Assembly: GCA_964651045.1 (NCBI GenBank)
Contig: CAZYVD010000093.1
Span: 1 to 5,253, forward strand
Source of the DNA: CAZYVD01 sp964651045
GTDB taxonomy: Bacteria; Zhuqueibacterota; QNDG01; DSAB01
Reading direction: 5' to 3'
Length of the DNA stretch: 5,253 nucleotides
A model generated the notes under the pieces. It saw only the letters and a list, made by a program, of their open reading frames with translations. It ran no database searches and was not told where the DNA came from. Below, piece after piece: positions 1-5,253 of the stretch. How positions within the stretch are numbered: position 1 is the first letter of the stretch; each line of letters starts with the position of its first letter. The position numbers were made by a program, and so were the translations under genes.

Positions 1-40
1 TGTGCGACTGATAAAATGGTGATTCTTGGTCAGAAACAAA
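1..40 (+). other. Disturbed left edge of rpoC: frame breaks and an in-frame stop
   Basis: The rpoC frame has TGA at 20-22, yet the family continues without a break well upstream of this point. Frame 1 reads ATDKMVI (positions 4-24), which resembles the conserved YDKVI segment. Frame 3 reads DSWSET (21-38), which resembles the following DIWT segment. The correct downstream frame resumes at about 38 with KIANHLFEHL. The pieces fit one rpoC segment with two small losses: one of four bases, as if one copy of a GATT tandem were dropped, and another in an A-rich run. Low-quality sequence at a contig end is the simplest cause. A real mutation is possible but unlikely in an essential gene. That it is rpoC-derived is well supported; the exact indels are inferred. 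Confidence 0.7.
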
Positions 41-2212
41 ATAGCAAATCATCTCTTTGAACATCTTGAAAAGGATATGGATGGATTTAATCCTGTTTTC
101 ATGATGGCAGATTCTGGAGCAAGAGGCAGCAGGGAACAGATAAGACAGCTGGCAGGAATGCGTGGGCTGATGGCAAAGCCTCAGAAAAAGTTAACGGGTG
201 GAACGGGTGAGATCATAGAGTCTCCAATCATTGCAAGTTTTCGTGAAGGGCTATCTGTGCTGGAATATTTTATTTCGACACATGGTGCAAGAAAGGGGCT
301 CGCAGACACTGCTCTGAAGACGGCAGATGCAGGATATTTAACAAGGCGTCTTGTAGATGTTGCCCATGATGTGGTAGTAACGATGGAAGATTGCGGAACT
401 ATTATGGGGCTTCATGTTGGTGACTTAAAGGAGGGTGAGGAGATCATTCAGCCTTTAAGAGACAGGATTCTTGGAAGAGTAACATCTGAGGAGATTTATG
501 ATCCGCTGACTGGTGAAGTCATTGTCGAAGAGGGTAAACTTATCGATGAAGAGACTGCCGATTTAATAATATCAAAGGGTGTAGACACGGTGGGGATCAG
601 GTCGGTACTTACATGTGAGGCAGAACGAGGTGTTTGTGCAAAATGCTATGGAAGGAATCTGGCACTCGGCACAATGGTAGATGTAGGAGAGGCTGTTGGA
701 ATCATGGCTGCCCAGTCGATCGGAGAGCCGGGAACACAGCTGACTCTCAGAACCTTTCACATAGGTGGAACGGCCAGTAGAATAGCAGAAGAATCGGAAC
801 TGGTATCAAAGGTGGACGGAGAGGTTCAGTACAATAATATTCATTATGTAGAACATGAAAAGGGATCAATTATTGCCATCAGGAGAAACGGTCAGATAAG
901 AATAATCGATGACAACAACAGGGTTATATCTGAATATAATGTTCCTTATGGAGCGCATATACTAGTAAAGGATAAAGAGAAGATAAAAAAAGGACAGACC
1001 CTCTTCAGATGGGATCCCTATTCAGATACAATTCTTTCAACCCACAATGGAAAGGTTAAATTTATAGACATAATAGAGGGTGAGACCTACAGAGAAGAGG
1101 TTGATGAATCGACAGGACAGAGGCAGAGAGTAATTATTGAGCCTAAGAACAGAAAATTGAGCTCTCATATATTAATTGTTGATGAAGATGGAAAGAAGTT
1201 AGGATCTTATATCATTCCTACAGGTTCACATCTCATGGTCAAGGATGGACAGAATGTGAAGGCAGGGGATGAACTTGTTCGTATTCCAAGAGCGATAAGT
1301 AAGACAAGAGACATTACAGGAGGTCTTCCAAGGGTAGCAGAACTTTTTGAAGCCAGAAGGCCGAAGGATCCTGCAATCGTGAGTGAAATAGACGGAGTCG
1401 TAAAGTTTGGCCAGGTTAAGAAGGGCATAAGAAAGATATATGTAGAGTCCAAAGACGGCAAGGAGAAACGAACATACCTGATTCCATACGGAAAACATCT
1501 TTTAGTACATGACGGAGATCATGTTAATGCAGGCGAGAAACTCTCTGAGGGATCAATAGTTCCACACGATATTCTGGCAATCCTTGGTGCAAACAAGGTA
1601 CAGGAGTATCTGGTGAATGAGATTCAGGAGGTTTATCGTCTTCAGGGAGTAAAAATTGATGATAAACATATAGAGATTATTGTTCGACAGATGCTTCGTA
1701 AGGTTCAGGTAGATGATCCGGGTGATACCGAATTTCTGGCAGGAGATCAGGTAGTTAGAAAGAGGTTTCTAAGAGTAAACGATCAGATACTGAATAAGGT
1801 TGTGATTGAAGATAAGGGTGACTCAAAATTCAGAGTTGGAGATGTGGTCGATAAGGTTAATGTAAACATGGTCAACGAAAAACTTGAGCAGGACGGAAAG
1901 AAACCAGCTGTCTACAGACCCGCCAGACCTGCAACCTTCAGGCCGCTTCTGCTGGGTATTACAAAGGCAGCGTTGGGTACAGAGTCGTTCATATCGGCAG
2001 CATCATTTCAGGAGACGACCAGAGTATTGACCGATGCTGCAATAAAAGGCAGAGTCGACACACTGGAGGGCTTAAAAGAGAATGTTGTAATGGGACATCT
2101 GATACCTGCAGGCACAGGTCTTAAAAAGTTCCGTGATTTGAGAGTATGGAACAAAGATAATGAGATAGACAGGGTTGAGGAGGAGATGGTAGAGGAGAGC
2201 GTTTCTGAATAA
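26..2212 (+). CDS. rpoC: DNA-directed RNA polymerase subunit beta' (RpoC), C-terminal part, 5' end missing
   Basis: This is the C-terminal half of RNA polymerase beta', which forms the active-centre cleft with beta. Counting from the TTG at 26, it has 728 residues, against about 1400 for full Gram-negative proteins, so the N-terminal half lies off the window. Visible in order: the GARGS and RQLAGMRGLMAKP motifs (about 31-52), the bridge helix around GARKGLADTALKTADAGYLT (87-106), a zinc site with C123, C197, C204 and C207, the trigger loop start GTQLTLRTFHIGG (236-248) with H245 matching E. coli H936, an SI3-like insertion (about 251-428), the trigger-loop return GGLPRVAELFEARRPKDPA (432-450), VYRLQGVKIDDKHIEIIVRQ (536-555) and SFISAASFQETTRVL (654-668). 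The C-terminus is acidic. Two TAA stops follow in tandem (2210-2215). The TTG at 26 is only where the open frame begins after an in-frame TGA at 20-22; it is unlikely to be a true start. rpsL follows after 20 bases, so co-transcription is likely. Confidence 0.97.
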   Translation: MVRNKIANHLFEHLEKDMDGFNPVFMMADSGARGSREQIRQLAGMRGLMAKPQKKLTGGTGEIIESPIIASFREGLSVLEYFISTHGARKGLADTALKTADAGYLTRRLVDVAHDVVVTMEDCGTIMGLHVGDLKEGEEIIQPLRDRILGRVTSEEIYDPLTGEVIVEEGKLIDEETADLIISKGVDTVGIRSVLTCEAERGVCAKCYGRNLALGTMVDVGEAVGIMAAQSIGEPGTQLTLRTFHIGGTASRIAEESELVSKVDGEVQYNNIHYVEHEKGSIIAIRRNGQIRIIDDNNRVISEYNVPYGAHILVKDKEKIKKGQTLFRWDPYSDTILSTHNGKVKFIDIIEGETYREEVDESTGQRQRVIIEPKNRKLSSHILIVDEDGKKLGSYIIPTGSHLMVKDGQNVKAGDELVRIPRAISKTRDITGGLPRVAELFEARRPKDPAIVSEIDGVVKFGQVKKGIRKIYVESKDGKEKRTYLIPYGKHLLVHDGDHVNAGEKLSEGSIVPHDILAILGANKVQEYLVNEIQEVYRLQGVKIDDKHIEIIVRQMLRKVQVDDPGDTEFLAGDQVVRKRFLRVNDQILNKVVIEDKGDSKFRVGDVVDKVNVNMVNEKLEQDGKKPAVYRPARPATFRPLLLGITKAALGTESFISAASFQETTRVLTDAAIKGRVDTLEGLKENVVMGHLIPAGTGLKKFRDLRVWNKDNEIDRVEEEMVEESVSE
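776..1309 (+). other. SI3-like insertion in the RpoC trigger loop
   Basis: About 178 residues separate the trigger-loop N-helix (LTLRTFHIGG) from its return segment (DITGGLPRVAELFEARRP). E. coli beta' has its SI3 insertion of roughly 190 residues at the same place, whereas Firmicutes run almost directly from one half to the other. Inside are two copies of a beta-rich pattern, YNVPYGAHILVKD...IKKGQTL (304-326) and YIIPTGSHLMVKDGQNVKAGDEL (395-417). This is consistent with the tandem sandwich-barrel hybrid motif domains of SI3. Boundaries are estimated from remembered E. coli sequence rather than an alignment. Confidence 0.8.
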
Positions 2213-2222
2213 TAAGATATGT

Positions 2223-2227
2223 GGAGG
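2223..2227 (+). promoter_or_regulatory. Shine-Dalgarno for rpsL
   Basis: GGAGG sits five bases before the TTG at 2233. This placement decides the start: the GTG at 2221 overlaps the motif itself and has no ribosome-binding sequence of its own upstream, only the end of rpoC. Confidence 0.85.
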
Positions 2228-2232
2228 ATATT

Positions 2233-2604
2233 TTGCCAACATTAAATCAATTAGTGCGTAAGGGAAGAAAAAGGGTCACGAAAAAAACAAAGGCACCTGC
2301 ACTCAGAAATTGTCCGCAGAAGAGAGGAGTCTGTACAAGGGTCTATACTACAACTCCAAAGAAGCCCAATTCGGCCTTAAGGAAAGTGGCGAGGGTACGT
2401 TTAACAAATGGTTTTGAAGTAACAGCATATATACCAGGTGAAGGGCACAACCTTCAGGAGCATTCTATAGTTCTCATCAGAGGTGGACGTGTTAAGGATC
2501 TTCCTGGTGTCAGATATCACATTGTACGTGGTACGTACGATACAAGCGGTGTTGAGGATCGTAACAATGGAAGATCAAAATATGGTAAGAAACGAAAGAA
2601 GTAG
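2233..2604 (+). CDS. rpsL: 30S ribosomal protein S12, TTG start
   Basis: S12 lies at the decoding centre of the 30S subunit and helps monitor codon-anticodon pairing. From the TTG at 2233 the protein is 123 residues, close to the usual 124, and begins MPTLNQLVRKGRK, matching the family N-terminus. Hallmarks are CPQKRGVCTRVYTTTPKKPN (27-46), NSALRKVARVRLTNGFEVTA (46-65), GEGHNLQEHS (69-78) and GGRVKDLPGVRYH (84-96). K43 and K88, the main sites of streptomycin-resistance changes, are both wild type. D89, the residue methylthiolated by RimO in E. coli, is present. The C-terminus is lysine-rich, as expected for rRNA binding. An upstream GTG at 2221 would add four residues (MEDI) that are not in the family and would bury the Shine-Dalgarno inside the gene. 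The stop TAG at 2602-2604 is nine bases before rpsG, and its last bases belong to the rpsG ribosome-binding site. Confidence 0.97.
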   Translation: MPTLNQLVRKGRKRVTKKTKAPALRNCPQKRGVCTRVYTTTPKKPNSALRKVARVRLTNGFEVTAYIPGEGHNLQEHSIVLIRGGRVKDLPGVRYHIVRGTYDTSGVEDRNNGRSKYGKKRKK

Positions 2605-2607
2605 GGG
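2603..2607 (+). promoter_or_regulatory. Probable Shine-Dalgarno for rpsG
   Basis: AGGGG lies six bases before the rpsG ATG and overlaps the rpsL stop codon. It can pair with the UCCUC of the 16S rRNA tail using one G-U pair, so it is a less perfect site than those of rpsL and tuf. The overlap with the stop suggests translational coupling from rpsL, which is an inference. Confidence 0.65.
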
Positions 2608-2613
2608 TAACAG

Positions 2614-3084
2614 ATGCCGAGAAGAAGAAAAGTTTCAAAGAGAGCAGTAATACTAGATCCTATATGCAATAGTGAAGTGGTAACAAAATTTATCAATGTA
2701 CTGATGCATAAAGGCAAAAAGAGTATTGCCGAGAAGATATTTTATTCGGCTCTGGATATAATAGAAAAAAAGACTCAGACCCCTGGTATAGAAGTGTTCA
2801 ATAAAGCACTGGAAAATGTCAAGCCGCTGCTGGAGGTAAAATCCAGAAGGGTTGGTGGTGCAACATATCAGGTTCCTGTAGAAATCAGGGCAGATCGCAA
2901 GCAGTCTTTAGCATTTCGCTGGATAATCGGATTTGCAAGGAAACGTTCTGAAAAGACGATGGCCGAAAGGCTGGCGGCAGAACTCATAGATGCTTCAAAG
3001 AACGAGGGTGCATCTATCAAGAAGAAAGAAGACACACATAAGATGGCAGAAGCTAACAAGGCTTTTGCTCATTTCAGATGGTAG
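2614..3084 (+). CDS. rpsG: 30S ribosomal protein S7
   Basis: S7 binds the 3' major domain of 16S rRNA, starts assembly of the 30S head, and contacts the E-site tRNA. The protein is 156 residues, the standard bacterial length, and starts with the family signature MPRRRKVSKR. Conserved segments are LMHKGKKSIAEKIFYSALD (30-48), the beta-hairpin region with RRVGGATYQVPVEIR (78-92), WIIGFARKRSEKTMAERLAAE (103-123) and the C-terminal HKMAEANKAFAHFRW (142-156). It ends without the extra tail found in some E. coli strains. In E. coli S7 represses its own operon by binding a structured rpsL-rpsG spacer of about 100 bases; here the spacer is nine bases, so that site is absent. fusA starts 20 bases after the TAG stop. 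All hallmarks are intact. Confidence 0.98.
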   Translation: MPRRRKVSKRAVILDPICNSEVVTKFINVLMHKGKKSIAEKIFYSALDIIEKKTQTPGIEVFNKALENVKPLLEVKSRRVGGATYQVPVEIRADRKQSLAFRWIIGFARKRSEKTMAERLAAELIDASKNEGASIKKKEDTHKMAEANKAFAHFRW

Positions 3085-3089
3085 TTGCC

Positions 3090-3094
3090 GGGAG
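3090..3094 (+). promoter_or_regulatory. Probable Shine-Dalgarno for fusA
   Basis: GGGAG lies ten bases before the ATG at 3105, slightly farther than usual but the only purine-rich match in the gap. It is downstream of the alternative ATG at 3078, so it supports 3105 as the start. Confidence 0.6.
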
Positions 3095-3104
3095 AATAGA
3101 TAGG

Positions 3105-5189
3105 ATGCCGAGAAGTTATCTATTAGAAAAGATACGAAACATTGGTTTGATGGCACACATCGATGCAGGAAAGACAACCACGACCGAGAGGATTTTATTC
3201 TATACAGGAAAGGTACACAGAATGGGAGAGGTCCATGAGGGTGCGGCAACCATGGACTGGATGGATCAGGAAAAGGAGCGTGGCATCACTATTACATCGG
3301 CAGCGACCACATGTTACTGGAAGGAACATCAGATAAATATAATAGACACTCCAGGTCATGTAGATTTTACTGTTGAGGTAGAGCGATCTTTAAGGGTACT
3401 CGATGGGGCGATCGCTATATTTTGTGGTGTTGGAGGAGTCGAACCACAGTCTGAGACTGTATGGAGACAGGCCGATAAATACGGGATACCGAGAATTGCT
3501 TTTGTAAATAAGATGGATCGGGTAGGTGCTGAATTTGAAAACGTTATCGAGATGATGAAGGATCGATTGAATGCCAATCCAGTGCCAGTAGTAATTCCAA
3601 TGGGGGAAGGCGATCTTTTTAATGGTGTTATCGATTTGTTGAGCATGAAGGCAGTTGTCTATAATGAATCTGTTCTTGGAGCAGAATGGGAGGAGCTTCC
3701 GATTCCTAGGGATCTTTATGAAAAGGCAGAAAACTATCGTCATAGACTTTTAGAAGAGGTTTCAGAATTCGATGATTCATTGATGGAAAAGTATCTGGAT
3801 GGAAAGAGGCTGGAAGTAGATGAGATAAAGAAGGCAATTCGTATCGGAACTCTTAAACTGAAAATAGTACCGATTCTTTGTGGAGCTGCATTTAAAAATA
3901 AGGGAGTACAAAAACTTTTAGATGCTGTTGTTGACTTTTTACCTTCTCCAATCGATGTGCCTTCGATTAAAGGAATAGATCCCAAGCGTGGAGTAGAGAT
4001 TGTAAGAAATCCGGGTGATGATGAACCGTTCTCTGCGCTGGCGTTCAAGGTCGCTACAGACACCCATGTAGGAAGACTCATATACATGCGAATATATTCT
4101 GGTGTTGTGAAGAAGGGAACATATATGCTGAACCCCAGAGAGGGGCACAAAGAAAGATTTGTAAGAATATTAAGAATGCATTCAAATAAGAGGGAAGATC
4201 GAGAGGAAGCATATTCTGGAGACATAGTTGCAGTTGTCGGACCGAGATATACAAAGACAGGCGATACACTATGTGATCCAAAACATCCGATTTTGCTCGA
4301 ATCGATGCACTTCCCCGAGCCTGTGATATTCATAGCAATTGAACCGAAGACAAAAAAGGATCAGGGAGATCTTGCGGACGCTCTTTCAAAACTAATGGAT
4401 GAGGACCCGACATTTCGAGTCAGAACAGATGAGGATACGGGTCAGACCATTATTTCTGGTATGGGAGAGCTTCATTTAGAGATCATTACTGATCGACTGC
4501 TCAGAGAGTTTAAAGTAAAGGCAAATGTAGGTAAGCCTCAGGTAGCCTATAAAGAAACAATCACAAAGAGTGTGCAGTCGGAGGGTAAATTCATAAGGCA
4601 AACAGGAGGCAAGGGACAGTATGGGCATGTAGTTATACAGCTCGAATCGGCTCCACGAGGCAGCGGATTTATTTTTGAAGATAGAATAGAAAGAGGAGTA
4701 ATACCAAAAGAGTTTATACCAGCCATCTCGAGGGGAATAAAGGAGGCAACGAACAGCGGTATTATTGCTGGATATCCTGTCATAGATATTAAGGCAACCC
4801 TTATAGACGGCTCTTATCATCCGGTTGATTCATCGGAAATATCATTTCAAATAGCAGCCTCGATTGCGCTTCAGGAAGGATTAAAAAAGGCAAATTCTGT
4901 GCTGCTTGAGCCGATGATGAAGGTAGAAGTTGTAGTGCCAGAGGAGTATTTAGGAGATGTACTCGGAGATTTAAATGCCAGAAGAAGTCAGATAAGAGGA
5001 ATACATCAGAGAAAGGATGCACATGTTATAGAAGCAATAGTTCCCCTGAGTACAATGTTTGGCTATGCAACAGATTTAAGATCAAGAACACAGGGAAGAG
5101 CAATATATACAATGCAGTTTTATCAGTATCAGGAGATTGCCCCTGAGGAGTCTCAGAGACTGTTAGAAAAGATAAGAGGATTTGCTTAA
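3105..5189 (+). CDS. fusA: Elongation factor G (EF-G), translocation GTPase
   Basis: EF-G uses GTP to move tRNAs and mRNA through the ribosome after peptide bond formation, and with RRF helps split terminated ribosomes. From the ATG at 3105 it has 694 residues, typical of the family. The GTPase motifs are complete: P-loop AHIDAGKT (17-24), switch I RGITIT (59-64), DTPGH (81-85) with the catalytic His85, NKMD (135-138), and a G5 region CGAAF (259-263) where E. coli has CGSAF. Domains II to V follow at roughly 295-405, 406-480, 481-600 and 601-694. Domain IV carries GGKGQYGH (501-508) and its tip loop SYHPVDSSE (570-578), whose His572 matches E. coli His583. The upstream ATG at 3078 would add MVVAGRIDR, overlap the end of rpsG, and has no Shine-Dalgarno, so I prefer 3105. 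Its place in the str operon and full motif set point to the housekeeping EF-G rather than a paralogue. Confidence 0.97.
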   Translation: MPRSYLLEKIRNIGLMAHIDAGKTTTTERILFYTGKVHRMGEVHEGAATMDWMDQEKERGITITSAATTCYWKEHQINIIDTPGHVDFTVEVERSLRVLDGAIAIFCGVGGVEPQSETVWRQADKYGIPRIAFVNKMDRVGAEFENVIEMMKDRLNANPVPVVIPMGEGDLFNGVIDLLSMKAVVYNESVLGAEWEELPIPRDLYEKAENYRHRLLEEVSEFDDSLMEKYLDGKRLEVDEIKKAIRIGTLKLKIVPILCGAAFKNKGVQKLLDAVVDFLPSPIDVPSIKGIDPKRGVEIVRNPGDDEPFSALAFKVATDTHVGRLIYMRIYSGVVKKGTYMLNPREGHKERFVRILRMHSNKREDREEAYSGDIVAVVGPRYTKTGDTLCDPKHPILLESMHFPEPVIFIAIEPKTKKDQGDLADALSKLMDEDPTFRVRTDEDTGQTIISGMGELHLEIITDRLLREFKVKANVGKPQVAYKETITKSVQSEGKFIRQTGGKGQYGHVVIQLESAPRGSGFIFEDRIERGVIPKEFIPAISRGIKEATNSGIIAGYPVIDIKATLIDGSYHPVDSSEISFQIAASIALQEGLKKANSVLLEPMMKVEVVVPEEYLGDVLGDLNARRSQIRGIHQRKDAHVIEAIVPLSTMFGYATDLRSRTQGRAIYTMQFYQYQEIAPEESQRLLEKIRGFA

Positions 5190-5197
5190 TAAAGTTT

Positions 5198-5203
5198 AGG
5201 AGG
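5198..5203 (+). promoter_or_regulatory. Shine-Dalgarno for tuf
   Basis: A full AGGAGG lies nine bases before the tuf ATG. It is the strongest ribosome-binding site in the window, fitting the very high expression usual for EF-Tu. The 23-base fusA-tuf gap contains nothing else recognisable. Confidence 0.88.
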
Positions 5204-5212
5204 AATTAACCT

Positions 5213-5253
5213 ATGTCTAAGCAAAAGTTTGAGCGAACTAAGCCCCATGTTAA
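5213..5253 (+). CDS. tuf: Elongation factor Tu (EF-Tu), first 13 codons, cut by window edge
   Basis: EF-Tu delivers aminoacyl-tRNA to the ribosomal A site as a GTP complex. Only MSKQKFERTKPHV and two bases of the next codon (AA, as expected for Asn) are visible. The segment KFERTKPHV is the characteristic EF-Tu N-terminus, just ahead of the G1 GHVDHGKT motif, which lies off the window. Position directly after fusA, with a strong ribosome-binding site, is the classic str operon order. The remaining roughly 380 residues cannot be judged. Identification rests on a short but highly conserved stretch plus gene order. Confidence 0.93.
   Translation, partial: MSKQKFERTKPHV

Noticed and set aside
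1..60. A natural rpoC1/rpoC2-type split like that of cyanobacteria and plastids
   Set aside because: As I recall, the cyanobacterial split lies roughly 100 residues or more upstream of this point. Here conserved rpoC residues continue into the broken segment, and there is no ribosome-binding site before the TTG at 26.
776..1309. The RpoC trigger-loop insertion as an intein or other selfish element
   Set aside because: It lacks intein splice motifs and a homing endonuclease domain, and it matches the position and approximate size of the known SI3 domain of Gram-negative beta'.
572..1498. Several minus-strand open frames of 60-90 codons within rpoC
   Set aside because: All are antisense to conserved beta' regions, overlap one another in different frames, and show no family motifs.
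2212..2232. A terminator or promoter between rpoC and rpsL
   Set aside because: The gap holds only a second stop, ATAT-rich bases and GGAGG. The ATAT repeats around the motif do not make a stable hairpin, there is no T-run after a stem, and there is no space for a promoter.
2353..2499. Streptomycin-resistance substitutions in S12
   Set aside because: K43 and K88 are both lysine, as in sensitive strains, and the surrounding PKKPN and GGRVKDLPG motifs are unchanged.
2614..3115. The shared 11-mer ATGCCGAGAAG at the starts of rpsG and fusA
   Set aside because: MPR is the conserved S7 N-terminus, and the match ends after 11 bases with unrelated flanks. Chance plus shared codon preference explains it.
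3740..4333. A 197-codon open frame on the minus strand inside fusA
   Set aside because: It lies wholly antisense to intact, highly conserved EF-G coding sequence, has no recognisable domain or ribosome-binding site, and is serine/threonine-rich as expected of a shadow frame.
3105..5189. EF-G as a specialised paralogue (EF-G2 type, or a tetracycline-resistance ribosomal protection protein)
   Set aside because: It sits between rpsG and tuf, has every canonical GTPase motif and the EF-G domain IV tip, and has the housekeeping length.

Overview
The window is an ordinary but very compact stretch of the bacterial core transcription and translation cluster. It reads, all on the + strand: rpoC (3' part only), rpsL, rpsG, fusA and the first 13 codons of tuf. 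Coding sequence fills almost everything. The gaps are about 20, 9, 20 and 23 bases, and each holds little more than a Shine-Dalgarno sequence. I see no terminator, promoter, RNA gene, mobile element, CRISPR array or accessory gene, and nothing that looks like an undescribed system.

Layout: 1-40 is a disturbed left edge where the rpoC reading frame does not hold together. Positions 26-2212 encode the C-terminal half of RNA polymerase beta', with bridge helix, second zinc site, trigger loop with a Gram-negative type insertion, and C-terminal domain. Positions 2233-2604 encode ribosomal protein S12, which appears to start at TTG. Positions 2614-3084 encode S7, 3105-5189 elongation factor EF-G, and 5213 to the right edge the start of EF-Tu. 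rpoC joined directly to the str operon (rpsL-rpsG-fusA-tuf) lets one transcript supply RNA polymerase, the 30S decoding and head proteins, and the two main elongation GTPases.

Organism: a bacterium with GC in the low 40s by eye, using many AGA/AGG arginine and ATA isoleucine codons. The roughly 180-residue insertion inside the RpoC trigger loop (SI3-like) argues against Firmicutes and Actinobacteria. A short extra segment after the GLMAKP motif, and Leu in place of the usual Met in the trigger loop, resemble Bacteroidetes/Chlorobi-type and related phyla. The rpoC-rpsL linkage is not typical of classic Bacteroidetes, so a less-studied relative is possible; the phylum cannot be fixed from this window. 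Genes broken at both ends and the scrambled left edge suggest a complete short metagenomic contig, which is an inference.
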